Assembly: GCF_900105395.1 (NCBI RefSeq)
Contig: NZ_LT629775.1
Span: 8,645,501-8,709,500 of the forward strand
DNA: 64,000 nt
DNA from: Streptomyces sp. TLI_053
Lineage (GTDB): Bacteria > Actinomycetota > Actinomycetes > Streptomycetales > Streptomycetaceae
Reading direction: 5' to 3'
The notes under the pieces are model-generated. The model did no database searches and had not been told where the DNA came from. It worked only from the letters and a program-made list of their open reading frames with translations. A program made the translations under genes and the position numbers. Shown here piece by piece: positions 50,661 through 60,300 of this stretch (position 1 is the first letter of the stretch; every line of letters starts with the position of its first letter).

Positions 50661-51266
50661 GTGCCGCCCCGCCAACGTCTCGCTCCTGCCGACCGGCGCG
50701 CCCAACTGCTCGGTGTCGGCGCCCGGCTCTTCGCCGCCGCCCCCTATGCCGAGGTGCTGATGGAGGACGTGGCGCAGCAGGCGGGGGTGTCCCGGGCGCT
50801 GCTCTACCGTCACTTCCCCAGCAAGCACGCCCTTTTCGCGGCGGTCTACGGGCAGGCCGCCGATCGGCTGCTGGAGGCGACCCGGATCGATCCCGGTGCC
50901 ACGCTCGTCGAGCAGCTCGCCCAGGGGCTGGACACCCATCTCGACTACTTCCTCGCGAACCGCCACGCGGTCCTGGCGGCGAACCGCGATCTGGCGGGCG
51001 ACCCCGTCATCGGGACGATCATGACCGACGAGCTGGACGCCCTTCGGTCGCGCCTGCTCGGCGTGCTCCCGCTCGCCGACGCGCGCACCCACGACGCCGT
51101 CTCCGCGGCGCTCAAGGCCTGGCTCGTGTTCGTCCAGGTGCTCTGCGTGGACTGGCTCGCGCACGAGACCTGCAGTCGTACCGAACTCCGTGACACCTGT
51201 ATCGGTGCCGCGGTGGGCGCTCTGCGCCCCCTGTTCCCCGTCGACCCGGCACCCGACTGGGCGTAG
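50661..51266 (+). CDS. TetR-family transcriptional regulator
   Basis: 201 residues from GTG 50661; the very short distance to the operator suggests leaderless expression. Helix-turn-helix at about 15-60: LLGVGARLFAAAPYAEVLME, DVAQQAGVSRALLYRHFPSK. The C-terminal ligand domain includes VEQLAQGLDTHLDYFLANRH. Divergent from the DUF4345 gene, with which it shares TTGACAC-type sites. Confidence 0.88.
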   Translation: MPPRQRLAPADRRAQLLGVGARLFAAAPYAEVLMEDVAQQAGVSRALLYRHFPSKHALFAAVYGQAADRLLEATRIDPGATLVEQLAQGLDTHLDYFLANRHAVLAANRDLAGDPVIGTIMTDELDALRSRLLGVLPLADARTHDAVSAALKAWLVFVQVLCVDWLAHETCSRTELRDTCIGAAVGALRPLFPVDPAPDWA

Positions 51267-51337
51267 GCGCCGTTCCCGGGGCCGCACGGGCCGGCCCGCC
51301 GCAGCCGGTCGGGCCTCGCCGGGCCCGCGACGGGGCG

Positions 51338-52780
51338 TCAGCGCCACCGGCCCCGGTGCGCGGACGCCGGCACGGCCGCGGCCCCGGCCGGGGTGGTGCT
51401 GTTCGGGAGGCGGGTGGCGAAGAGCACGCCGGTGGCGGCCACGACCGCCAGGACGACCAGGGCGGTGGTGAGGGCTTCGGCCGGTGGGCGGCCGGCGGCG
51501 AGGGTGGTCGCGGCGGCCACGCCGAGAGCGGGACCGATGTTCATCGCGGTCTGCTGGAGCCCGCCCGCGACCCCGGCGGCCCCGGGCGGGGCGGCGCGGA
51601 CGACCGCCGTCGTCGCGGTGGCCATGACCGCCCCGAAACCGGCGCCCAGCAGCAGGAATGCCGCGCCGGTCACGAGTACCGGGGTGTCCGGGCGGAACCC
51701 CGAGGCGAGGAGGACCCCCAGGGTGAGCGAGGACATCCCGGCCACCACCGTCCGGCGCGGGCCGTACCGTCGGCCCAGGACCGCCGAGAGGGGCGCGGCC
51801 AGCACCATCGCTAGGGCGAGCGGCAGCGCCCGGAGCGCGCAGGCGAGCGGGTCGAGGGCGAGTTCGTCCTGGAGGAAGTAGGTGACGAGGAACAGGCTGC
51901 CGAAGAGGGCCGCCGAGGCGGTGAGCAGGACGCCCAGCGCGGGGGCGACCGTCGGGGCCCGGAGGACGGTCGGCGGCAGCAGCGGGTGCCGGGTCCGCCG
52001 TTCGTGGCGGAGGAAGGCGGTGCCGAGCGCCGTCGCGGCCGCCAGTCCGAGCCAGACGGCCGGGGACGGGCCGTGTTCGGGCACCTCGGCGAGGGTGAAC
52101 ACGAGCGCGGCCAGCGCGCCGCCCAGCAGTCCGGCGCCCGGCAGGTCCAGCCCGGCACTCGGGGCCGGGGCAGCGCCGTCGGCACCGGTCGGCCTGTCGG
52201 CGGAGGCCCCCGCGGCCGACGGGGGCAGCCGGACCAGCAGGGCCGAGACCCCGGCGACCGCGGCGGGGACGACCGTCAGGAAGAAGACCGACCGCCAGCC
52301 CAGTCGGTCGGTCAGGGCACCGCCGATCAAGGGGCCGGCGGCGGCCGAGAGTCCGATCGCACTGGTGCGCCAGGCGATCGGCCGGGCGAGCAGTTCGGCC
52401 GGGTAGACGGCCCGCAGCAGTCCGAGGGTCGCGGGTTGGAGCAGAGCGCCCGCCACGCCCTGGAGGACGCGCAGGCCGATCACCCAGCCGATGCCGGGGG
52501 CGAGACCGATGCCCGCCGAGGTGGCGCCGAAGGCGATCGCGCCGACGGCGAAGACGCGGCGGTGGCCGAACCGGTCGCCGAGCCGGCCGGCGAACACGAG
52601 CAGGGCGGCCACGGTGACCAGATAGGCGGTGCTGGTCCATTGCACGGCGGCCAGGGAGGTGTCCAGGTCTCGACGGAGGCTGGGTTGGGCGACGGTGAGC
52701 ACCGTGCCGTCGAGGGCGACGACGGCGGCGCCGAGGACACTGCCGACCAGGGTGAGGCGCTGGGTGCGGGCGGGCGTCAT
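51338..52780 (-). CDS. DHA2-type MFS multidrug transporter
   Basis: 480 residues; ATG 52780 overlaps the stop of the TetR gene (ATGA). About 14 membrane helices. VALDGTVLTVAQPSLRRDLD in helix 1 and GRLGDRFGHRRVF as motif A, with LRVLQGVAGALLQPATLGLL as motif B/C-like, define the drug:H+ antiporter-2 (EmrB/QacA) family. Likely exports a toxic compound sensed by the upstream TetR. Confidence 0.9.
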   Translation of the reverse strand: MTPARTQRLTLVGSVLGAAVVALDGTVLTVAQPSLRRDLDTSLAAVQWTSTAYLVTVAALLVFAGRLGDRFGHRRVFAVGAIAFGATSAGIGLAPGIGWVIGLRVLQGVAGALLQPATLGLLRAVYPAELLARPIAWRTSAIGLSAAAGPLIGGALTDRLGWRSVFFLTVVPAAVAGVSALLVRLPPSAAGASADRPTGADGAAPAPSAGLDLPGAGLLGGALAALVFTLAEVPEHGPSPAVWLGLAAATALGTAFLRHERRTRHPLLPPTVLRAPTVAPALGVLLTASAALFGSLFLVTYFLQDELALDPLACALRALPLALAMVLAAPLSAVLGRRYGPRRTVVAGMSSLTLGVLLASGFRPDTPVLVTGAAFLLLGAGFGAVMATATTAVVRAAPPGAAGVAGGLQQTAMNIGPALGVAAATTLAAGRPPAEALTTALVVLAVVAATGVLFATRLPNSTTPAGAAAVPASAHRGRWR

Positions 52781-53439
52781 CCTGCGTCCCGTCCGAGGTG
52801 GGCGTCGAGGGTGGCGCGGAGGAGGGGTTCGACGCTGTCGCCGCCGGTGGCGAGGCGGAGACTGCCCCAGGCGCGGAGCTGGGCGAGGCCGTGCAGATTG
52901 GCCCAGAGCGCCGCCGCCGCCACGGTCGGCGGCGAGGCGCCCCCGTCGCCGACCCGTCCCCCGTCCCCCTCCCCGGCGGGCGGGCGGATCACGGCGACCA
53001 GGCGGGTGACGGCCTCGAAGAGGGGGAGCGAGGTGCGGCGCAGCTCGGCGCCGCTGCCCTCCAGCACGTCGTGGCGGAACATCAGCTCGAACATGCCCGG
53101 CTGTTCGGCCGCGAAGGCGAGGTAGCCGCGGGCGAGGTCGTCGAGCCGGGCCCGTGCCGCCGCGGCCGAGAGGGGGGCCGAATCGGCGGCGGGGGCGGAG
53201 GCGGGCGCCGGTGCGTCGAGGCCGAGCGCGGTGGCCAGTTCGCCGAAGCCGTGTCCGGCGATGGCGGCGAGCAGTTCGGCGTGGGTGGCGAAGTACCTGC
53301 GCGGGGCGCCGTGCGAGACCCCGGCCTGGCGGGCGATCTCGCGCAGGGTGAGGGCGTGGACGCCTTCGAGCGCGAGCAGTTCGACCCCGGCCGCGACCAG
53401 ACGGGCGCGCAGGCCCACGGACTTGTCCTGTTCGGTCAT
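52777..53439 (-). CDS. TetR-family regulator of the MFS pump
   Basis: 220 residues from ATG 53439. Helix-turn-helix at about 12-55: LVAAGVELLALEGVHALTLR, EIARQAGVSHGAPRRYFATH. The C-terminal domain (YLAFAAEQPGMFELMFRHDV) matches the TetR_C WHG/Mycobacterium-type ligand domain. It is cotranscribed ahead of the MFS pump and has a 19-bp palindrome just upstream, so autoregulation with drug induction is likely. Confidence 0.88.
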   Translation of the reverse strand: MTEQDKSVGLRARLVAAGVELLALEGVHALTLREIARQAGVSHGAPRRYFATHAELLAAIAGHGFGELATALGLDAPAPASAPAADSAPLSAAAARARLDDLARGYLAFAAEQPGMFELMFRHDVLEGSGAELRRTSLPLFEAVTRLVAVIRPPAGEGDGGRVGDGGASPPTVAAAALWANLHGLAQLRAWGSLRLATGGDSVEPLLRATLDAHLGRDAG

Positions 53440-53460
53440 GGGGATGTGTCTATCAAGATC

Positions 53461-53479
53461 GAGTAGACACTGTCTACTC
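53461..53479 (-). promoter_or_regulatory. operator of the TetR-MFS operon
   Basis: GAGTAGACA-C-TGTCTACTC is a perfect 9-bp dyad 22 bases before the TetR start codon. A further TGTCTA half-site lies at 53447-53452. Confidence 0.75.
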
Positions 53480-53513
53480 GCGCTCCCGGTCTCCCCGGGG
53501 GCACAATCGCCGG

Positions 53514-53723
53514 ATGGACGAGGGCGGCGAACCGGCCTGCTGGCTGGACCGGGTGTGCGAGGACTGCGGACGGGTGCGCGAGCGGCCGGGCCCCGGCCCC
53601 TGCGAGTACTGCGCAGCCGGCACGGACGACACGGACGGTACGAGCAGGGCGAGCATGACGAGCGGCACGGACGGGACCAAGGGGCAGGGCAACGAGAACC
53701 CCCGGGCGGATCACCTGAGGTGA
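53514..53723 (+). CDS. small zinc-ribbon-like protein, 69 aa
   Basis: From ATG 53514. CWLDRVCEDCGRVRERPGPG followed by PCEYC places two C-x2-C pairs about 15 residues apart, a compact zinc ribbon (residues about 9-33). The rest is a T/S/D/G-rich disordered tail. No ribosome site is obvious, and the start is divergent from the TetR operon, sharing its operator region. Function unknown. Confidence 0.6.
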   Translation: MDEGGEPACWLDRVCEDCGRVRERPGPGPCEYCAAGTDDTDGTSRASMTSGTDGTKGQGNENPRADHLR

Positions 53724-53733
53724 GCCGCCCGGG
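53701..53733 (+). terminator. hairpin overlapping the stop of the zinc-ribbon gene
   Basis: CCCGGGCGG-A-TCACC pairs with GGTGA-G-CCGCCCGGG around a TGA loop (the stop codon itself), a 15-bp stem with one mismatch. Confidence 0.75.
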
Positions 53734-53790
53734 GGCGGGGGAGTCGGGCACGCCGGGGGGCGGCGTCCTACGGGCGCGGGCGCCCCGGGG

Positions 53791-55170
53791 TCAGCGTGAC
53801 AGTCCGTCCAGGGCCTGACCGGGACCGGGTTCCAGCGCGCCTTCGGCGTCCGGCGAGTCCTCCACCGGCTCCGGTTCCGGAGCCTGCGGGGGCAGCACCG
53901 CCCCGGCGGCCGGCGCGGCGGCACTCCCGCCCGCCGCGCCTACCGCGCCCTTCGTAACCACCGCGCCCGTCGCGCCCACTCGCGCCTCCGGCGTCCAGGT
54001 GCCCCGCCGTCGCGCGACCACCGCGCCCAGCCGCTCCACGGCGGGCTGGGTGTACCGCGCGGCCAGCGGTCCGGTGACCACCAGGATCAGCACGTACGCC
54101 GTGGCCAGCGGCCCGAGCCCGGGCTCGATCCCGGCCGTCACGGCCAGCCCGGCGATGACGATCGAGAACTCGCCCCGGGACACCAGCGCCCCGCCGGCCC
54201 GCCACCGTCCACGGGTGGCGATCCCCGCCCGTCGGGCCGCCCAGTAGCCGGTGGCGACCTTGGTGACGGCGGTGACGGCGGCGAGCAGCAGTGCCGGCAG
54301 CAGTACCGGCGGGATGCTGGTCGGATCGGTGCTGAGGCCGAAGAACACGAAGAACACCGCCGCGAAGAGGTCGCGCAGCGGGCTCAGCAGGGTGTGCGCG
54401 CCCTCGGCGGCCTCGCCGGAGAGCGCGATGCCGACCAGGAACGCGCCGACGGCCGCCGACACCTGGAGCTGCTGCGCGATGCCGGCGACCAGCAGCGTCA
54501 GCCCCAGCACCACCAGCAGCAGCTTCTCCGGGTCGTCGTGCGAGACGAAACGGGAGATCAGCCGGCCGTAACGGAGCGCGACGAAGAGCACCGCTCCCGC
54601 CGTGGCGAGCGCGATGGCGAGGGTGATCGAGCCGGCGACGAGGCCGGCCCCGGCCAGGAGGGCGGTGAGGATCGGCAGGTAGACCGCCATCGCGAGATCC
54701 TCCAGCACCAGGATGCTGAGGATCACCGGGGTCTCCCGGTTGCCCAGCCGTCCGAGGTCGCCCAGCACCTTGGCGATCACGCCCGAGGAGGAGATCCAGG
54801 TGACGCCGGCCAGCACCACGGCCGCCACCGGGCCCCAGCCGAGCAGCAGCGCGGCGATCGCGCCGGGTATCGCGTTGAGCAGGAAGTCGACCGCGCCGGC
54901 CGGGTACTGGGCCTTCAGATTGGTGACCAGGTCGGCGGCGGTGTACTCCAGACCCAGCATCAGCAGCAGCAGGACGACGCCGATCTCGGCCCCGGTCGCG
55001 ACGAACTCCTCGCTGGCGCTCAGCGGCAGCAGTCCGCCGGTGCCGAACGCGAGGCCGCCGAGCAGGTACAGCGGGATCGGTGAGAAGCCGTACCGGCCGG
55101 CGATCCGGCCGAGCAGTCCGAGGACGAGGATGACCGAGCCGAGCTCGATGAAGACGGTGGCGGTGTGCAC
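53791..55170 (-). CDS. CPA2 cation:proton antiporter (KhtU-like)
   Basis: 459 residues from GTG 55170, 7 bases after the stop of the TrkA_C gene. Twelve or so helices of the KefB/NapA type: LGLEYTAADLVTNLKAQYPA, TWISSSGVIAKVLGDLGRLG, and ILVLEDLAMAVYLPILTALL with the ion-binding Asp. The last 75 residues are an A/P/E-rich tail without a TrkA_N domain. With its regulatory subunit it should expel K+ in exchange for H+ under alkaline or high-K+ stress, as in the KhtTU system. Confidence 0.87.
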   Translation of the reverse strand: MHTATVFIELGSVILVLGLLGRIAGRYGFSPIPLYLLGGLAFGTGGLLPLSASEEFVATGAEIGVVLLLLMLGLEYTAADLVTNLKAQYPAGAVDFLLNAIPGAIAALLLGWGPVAAVVLAGVTWISSSGVIAKVLGDLGRLGNRETPVILSILVLEDLAMAVYLPILTALLAGAGLVAGSITLAIALATAGAVLFVALRYGRLISRFVSHDDPEKLLLVVLGLTLLVAGIAQQLQVSAAVGAFLVGIALSGEAAEGAHTLLSPLRDLFAAVFFVFFGLSTDPTSIPPVLLPALLLAAVTAVTKVATGYWAARRAGIATRGRWRAGGALVSRGEFSIVIAGLAVTAGIEPGLGPLATAYVLILVVTGPLAARYTQPAVERLGAVVARRRGTWTPEARVGATGAVVTKGAVGAAGGSAAAPAAGAVLPPQAPEPEPVEDSPDAEGALEPGPGQALDGLSR

Positions 55171-55177
55171 CCCCCGA

Positions 55178-55663
55178 TCACTCCCTCTCCAGGATCGCCG
55201 CCGCCGCGTCCACACCCTCGCGGGTGCCGATCACGATCAGCGTGTCGCCGCCGGCCAGCCGGAAGTCCGGTGCGGGCGAGGGGACGGCGCCGGTGCGGCG
55301 CAGCACGGCGACGATCGAGGCGCCGGTCTCGGTGCGCATCCTGGTCTCGCCGAGCAGCCGCCCGTTCCAGTACGAGGTGCCGTCGACCGGGAGCCGCTCG
55401 GCGACCAGGCCGAGGTCGGTGGTGTGCAGCAGGCCCGGACTGTGGTGGGCCGGCGTCAGGGCGTCGACCAGGGCGGCGGACTCCTCGGCCGTCAGCCGGA
55501 ACGCCTGCGAGCAGGCGTCGGGGTCGTCCGAGCGGTAGACGTTGAGGCTGCGTGAGCCGTCGCGGTGCGCGATCACCGACAGGTGCCGCTGTTCTCGGGT
55601 GGTGAGGTCGTACTGGACGCCGACACCGGGCAGCGGAGTGGTTCGGACACGGGCGATCGACAC
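55178..55663 (-). CDS. TrkA_C-domain antiporter regulatory subunit (KhtT-like)
   Basis: 161 residues from GTG 55663 (AGAGGA upstream). N-terminal beta domain (TPLPGVGVQYDLTTREQRHL), then TrkA_C at about 80-158 (GETRMRTETGASIVAVLRRT; FRLAGGDTLIVIGTREGVDA). KhtT-type proteins gate the antiporter and bind c-di-AMP in Bacillus; c-di-AMP binding is an inference here. Cytosolic, in an operon with the antiporter. The upstream 55664-55924 has an AT-rich patch (55785-55815) as the only promoter-like feature. Confidence 0.85.
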   Translation of the reverse strand: MSIARVRTTPLPGVGVQYDLTTREQRHLSVIAHRDGSRSLNVYRSDDPDACSQAFRLTAEESAALVDALTPAHHSPGLLHTTDLGLVAERLPVDGTSYWNGRLLGETRMRTETGASIVAVLRRTGAVPSPAPDFRLAGGDTLIVIGTREGVDAAAAILERE

Positions 55664-55924
55664 GGCGGCTGTCCTCTCGTCAGGGGGGGGTTCCCTCGGT
55701 GGTGCGCGGACGCGAGGCCGGGCGCACCGGGGCAGGAGAACACCGGCGCCTGACCGCGTACAGGACGCGAACGCGCAACCGGATCAATAGTAATGAGTAT
55801 GTAAAGTCCGAAAATGCGACCAGGCCCGTGCGGGCGCCGAAGGGCGCGGGCACGGGCCCGGTGCGGACCGGGTGACTGCGTGACGGTCCGCGGTTCTGGA
55901 GCTCGGGGGGTCGACGCGGTGGGC

Positions 55925-56104
55925 CTACTGCGGCGGCCGGTCGTCCCGCAGCTGGTCCTTGATCTTGTCCTGCGCCGTGTCGACGTGGCCGCTGTACTTG
56001 CCCTGCGTCCGTTCGTCGATCATGTCGCCGGCCTTGTCCACGCCCCTCTCGGCCTGGTCCTCATGGCCCTTGAGCAGGCCCTTGAGCTTATCCAACATGG
56101 ACAT
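55925..56104 (-). CDS. MT0933/Rv0909-like antitoxin-family protein, 59 aa
   Basis: ATG 56104 with CGGGAG nine bases ahead. The sequence MLDKLKGLLKGHEDQAERGV, DKAGDMIDERTQGKYSGHVD, TAQDKIKDQLRDD is a highly charged amphipathic helix matching the MT0933 antitoxin family, also close to CsbD-type stress proteins in composition. No toxin gene (Rv0910-like) is adjacent, so it is an orphan here. Many streptomycetes carry such orphan copies with uncertain function. Confidence 0.75.
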   Translation of the reverse strand: MSMLDKLKGLLKGHEDQAERGVDKAGDMIDERTQGKYSGHVDTAQDKIKDQLRDDRPPQ

Positions 56105-56255
56105 CTGGTCACACTCCCGGAAGAGACGGCCCCACCTCCTCCAGGATCGCCGCAGACCCGGGTGTCCGCATCCGGTCAGCTTTCGCGCCGGGGTTGGCAA
56201 GACGTCCCGGAGCATGTCAAATCGGGAGACCCACAGACTGTCGGAAGGACTCACG

Positions 56256-57839
56256 TTGAACGCTCGGACCGGTCGCCCGGCCACCGCACCCCGTTCCAAG
56301 GCCGCCCCGACCCGCAGGACGGCGGGCGCCGCACTGGCGGTCGCGGCGCTGGTGACCCCGCTGCTGCTGGTCGGTACCGGCAGTGCCGCCGCCGACGCCG
56401 ACCCGGCCCGCAACGGCGCGAAGCTGGCCGCCCGACTGATCGCGGGCAGTGACGCCGACGACGCCTTCGGGACCCTGGAGGCGTTCCAGCGCTTCGCCGA
56501 CCGCAACGGCGGCACCCGGGTGGCCGGCGCCCGGGGTCACGAGCAGTCCGCCCAGTACGTCTACGACCAGGCCCGCCGGGCCGGGCTGAAGGTCTCCAAG
56601 CAGGAGTTCGAGTACACCTTCTTCCAGGCCCTCTCGGAGAAGTTCGCCGTCGTCTCCCCGCAGGCCGAGACGGTGCCGCTGAAGGCCATGACGTACTCCC
56701 TCAGCGGTCCGGCGGGCGGCATCACCGCCCAGCTCGCGGTCGTCCCGGTGGACGACACCACGGGTTGCGAGGCCTCCGACTACGCGGCCGGCGTCTTCAC
56801 CGGCAAGGTCGCGCTGATCAAGCGCGGCGGCTGCAGCTTCGCGGTGAAGCAGGCGGCCGCGGCGGCCGCGGGCGCGGCCGCCGCCGTCGTGTACAACAAC
56901 ACCGACGCCGACCTCAGCGGCACGCTGGGGGAGCCGGACGCCGGGCGGCTCCCGGTCGGCAGCACCAGCAAGGCGGCCGGCGAGGCCCTCGTCGTCAAGG
57001 CCGCCGCCGGTCCGGTCACGGTCAGCCTGGACCTGCGCACCTTCATGGAGAAGCGCAAGACCTGGAACGTGCTGGCCGAGACCCCCGGAGGGGACCCGAA
57101 CAACGTCGTCATGGTCGGCTCCCACCTCGACTCGGTGGTCGAGGGTCCCGGGATCAACGACAACGGCTCCGGTTCGGCCGGCATCCTCGAGGTCGCCAAG
57201 AACCTCGGCACCCGGCCGGTCAAGAACAAGGTGCGGTTCGCCTGGTGGTCCGCCGAGGAGTTCGGCCTCAAGGGCTCCGAGGCGTACGTGGACTCGCTCT
57301 CCGAGGCCGAGAAGAAGAAGATCCGGCTCTACCTCAACTTCGACATGATCGCCTCGCCCAACTCGGCCCAGTTCGTCTACGACGGCGACGACTCCGACCA
57401 CGTCGGCTCGGGCCCGGGCCCGGAGGGCTCCGCCCAGATCGAGCGTCTGATCACGGACTTCCTCGACGACTGGAGCGTCCCGCACGAGGGCACCGACTTC
57501 ACCGGCCGCTCCGACTACGGACCGTTCATCGAGGCGGGCATCCCGTCCGGCGGCACCGACACCGGCGCCGAGGTGATCAAGAGCGCCGAGCAGGCGGCCA
57601 GGTACGGCGGCACCGCCGGGGTCGCCTTCGACAAGTGCTACCACAAGGCCTGCGACGACCTGGACAACCTGGACCTCGCCGCTTTCGACCTCAACATCGA
57701 CGCCATCGCCAACGCGGTCGGCCGCTACGCCTGGGACCTCTCCTCGCTGACCGCGCCCGTCGCGCCGAAGCAGACCGAGGGCCAGGTGGGCAGCGGCGGC
57801 GGCCTCCAGGAGGGTCACGCCCACGAGGTCGCGTCCTGA
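56256..57839 (+). CDS. secreted M28 aminopeptidase with PA domain
   Basis: 527 residues from TTG 56256, chosen because GGAAGGA lies 6 bases ahead; ATG 56214 in frame is the alternative. Signal peptide about 1-45 (AGAALAVAALVTPLLLVG). A PA domain (GCEASDYAAGVFTGKVALIK, about 160-260) is inserted before the catalytic core. Zn/active-site residues: His in GSHLDSV, Asp in GINDNGSG, Glu pair in WWSAEEFG, Asp in FDMI, late His in CYHKACDD. As in the S. griseus aminopeptidase, it should release N-terminal hydrophobic residues outside the cell. Confidence 0.9.
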   Translation: MNARTGRPATAPRSKAAPTRRTAGAALAVAALVTPLLLVGTGSAAADADPARNGAKLAARLIAGSDADDAFGTLEAFQRFADRNGGTRVAGARGHEQSAQYVYDQARRAGLKVSKQEFEYTFFQALSEKFAVVSPQAETVPLKAMTYSLSGPAGGITAQLAVVPVDDTTGCEASDYAAGVFTGKVALIKRGGCSFAVKQAAAAAAGAAAAVVYNNTDADLSGTLGEPDAGRLPVGSTSKAAGEALVVKAAAGPVTVSLDLRTFMEKRKTWNVLAETPGGDPNNVVMVGSHLDSVVEGPGINDNGSGSAGILEVAKNLGTRPVKNKVRFAWWSAEEFGLKGSEAYVDSLSEAEKKKIRLYLNFDMIASPNSAQFVYDGDDSDHVGSGPGPEGSAQIERLITDFLDDWSVPHEGTDFTGRSDYGPFIEAGIPSGGTDTGAEVIKSAEQAARYGGTAGVAFDKCYHKACDDLDNLDLAAFDLNIDAIANAVGRYAWDLSSLTAPVAPKQTEGQVGSGGGLQEGHAHEVAS

Positions 57840-57885
57840 TCACCCCTGATCACCGCTGATCACCGCTGAACAGCCCTGATCGCCC
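57836..57885. repeat. five 10-bp tandem repeats (CTGATCACCG)
   Basis: Units CTGATCACCC, CTGATCACCG (twice), CTGAACAGCC and CTGATCGCCC run head to tail. The first contains the TGA stop of the M28 gene. A 10-bp period puts each TGATCA on the same DNA face. Confidence 0.8.
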
Positions 57886-57919
57886 CGGGGCGGCCCCGAC
57901 CGGGGCCTGCCTCGCCACC

Positions 57920-57953
57920 GGCCCCGCCCCCCGCGTTCTCGGGGGGCGGGGCC
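57920..57953 (+). terminator. terminator of the M28 gene
   Basis: A 14-bp perfect G/C stem (57920-57933 with 57940-57953; GGCCCCGCCCCCCG) and a 6-base loop. Beyond it, to 58140, are short CGCCGAATTCC-type repeats and no gene. Confidence 0.8.
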
Positions 57954-58167
57954 GCACGCATGTCGGCCCTCGCCGAACCCCGCCGAGCCGCGCTGCACCC
58001 GCTGAATCCTGGTGGATCCCGCCGAATTCCACCGAACTCCGCCGGAATCCCGCCAGGACGGGTCCCGCTGCCGGGCGATCGGGGGTCCGCCGAGTGCGCG
58101 GAGCGGTGGCCTGACACCATGGACGGCGAGAGCACGACACCGTGACACCCTCGGAGGAATCAGCACC

Positions 58168-59583
<1,416 letters not shown>

Positions 59584-59601
59584 TCAGCCCGTTGAACAGC
59601 C

Positions 59602-59639
59602 GGGTCCGTCCGGCGGGGATCCTCCCGCCGGACGGACCC
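59602..59639 (+). terminator. terminator of the lpdA gene
   Basis: A perfect 16-bp stem (GGGTCCGTCCGGCGGG at 59602-59617 with 59624-59639) and a 6-base loop, 18 bases past the stop. A GGTGGC hexamer tract follows at about 59705-59730. Confidence 0.85.
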
Positions 59640-59771
59640 GTCGTGTTTCCGGCGGCCGGTGGCGCGTCCGGCCGGTGACCGGGCCGGTTGGTGACCGGTC
59701 CGGCCGGTGGCGGTGGCGGTGGCGGTGGCGGTCGCCGGAGCGCCGGCGGCAGGTCCGGCCGCTCGTGGCGG

Positions 59772-60227
59772 TCAGAGCGCCGGTGACGGCGGCCGTTCGA
59801 AGAAGGACTCCAGCACCACGGTGGCCCGGGTCCCGTTGACGCCCTCGATCGCGTAGAGCCGGCGCAGCACGTCCTGGAGCTGCTCCGTCGTCGGCGTCCG
59901 CACCTTGACCAGCACCGACGCGGCGCCGGCGATGATGTGGGCCTCCTCGATCTCGGGGATCGCGGCGAACGCCCCGGCCGATTCGCCCATCCACGCGGAC
60001 GAGTCGACCATCACGAACGCCAGCACCCCGAGGCCGAGCGCCTTCGGGTCGACCTCCACCGTCGTGCGGCGGATCACACCGCGTTCGCGCAGTTTGCGCA
60101 CCCGCTCGTGGGCGGCGGCGGTGGAGAGCCCCACGGCGCGGCCGAGTGCCGCGTAGGCCTGGCCCGCGTCCTGCTGGAGCAACGCCACCAGGGCCCGGTC
60201 GGTGTCGTCCAGATTTTCGATCGCCAT
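59772..60227 (-). CDS. Lrp/AsnC-family transcriptional regulator
   Basis: 151 residues from ATG 60227. Helix-turn-helix AYAALGRAVGLSTAAAHERV (residues about 22-50), then an AsnC effector domain (ALGLGVLAFVMVDSSAWMGE; AHIIAGAASVLVKVRTPTTE). A 26-bp palindrome begins on the start codon. Divergent from an SMP-30-like lactonase, which it may control along with itself, in response to an amino acid or related metabolite. Confidence 0.88.
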   Translation of the reverse strand: MAIENLDDTDRALVALLQQDAGQAYAALGRAVGLSTAAAHERVRKLRERGVIRRTTVEVDPKALGLGVLAFVMVDSSAWMGESAGAFAAIPEIEEAHIIAGAASVLVKVRTPTTEQLQDVLRRLYAIEGVNGTRATVVLESFFERPPSPAL

Positions 60228-60252
60228 GGCAGAACCATACCTGGTTCTGCCA
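60227..60252. promoter_or_regulatory. Lrp operator: 10-6-10 perfect palindrome
   Basis: TGGCAGAACC (60227-60236), six bases, GGTTCTGCCA (60243-60252). It abuts the Lrp ATG and contains TATGGT, a possible -10 for a nearly leaderless leftward transcript. Fifty bases from the lactonase start. Confidence 0.8.
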
Positions 60253-60300
60253 TACTCATGATCATCGGAATCACGTTCGGCTGTTTGCGATAGGACATGA

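Noticed and set aside
55925..56104. Toxin-antitoxin pair
   Set aside because: Only the antitoxin-like protein is present; no toxin ORF lies on either side.
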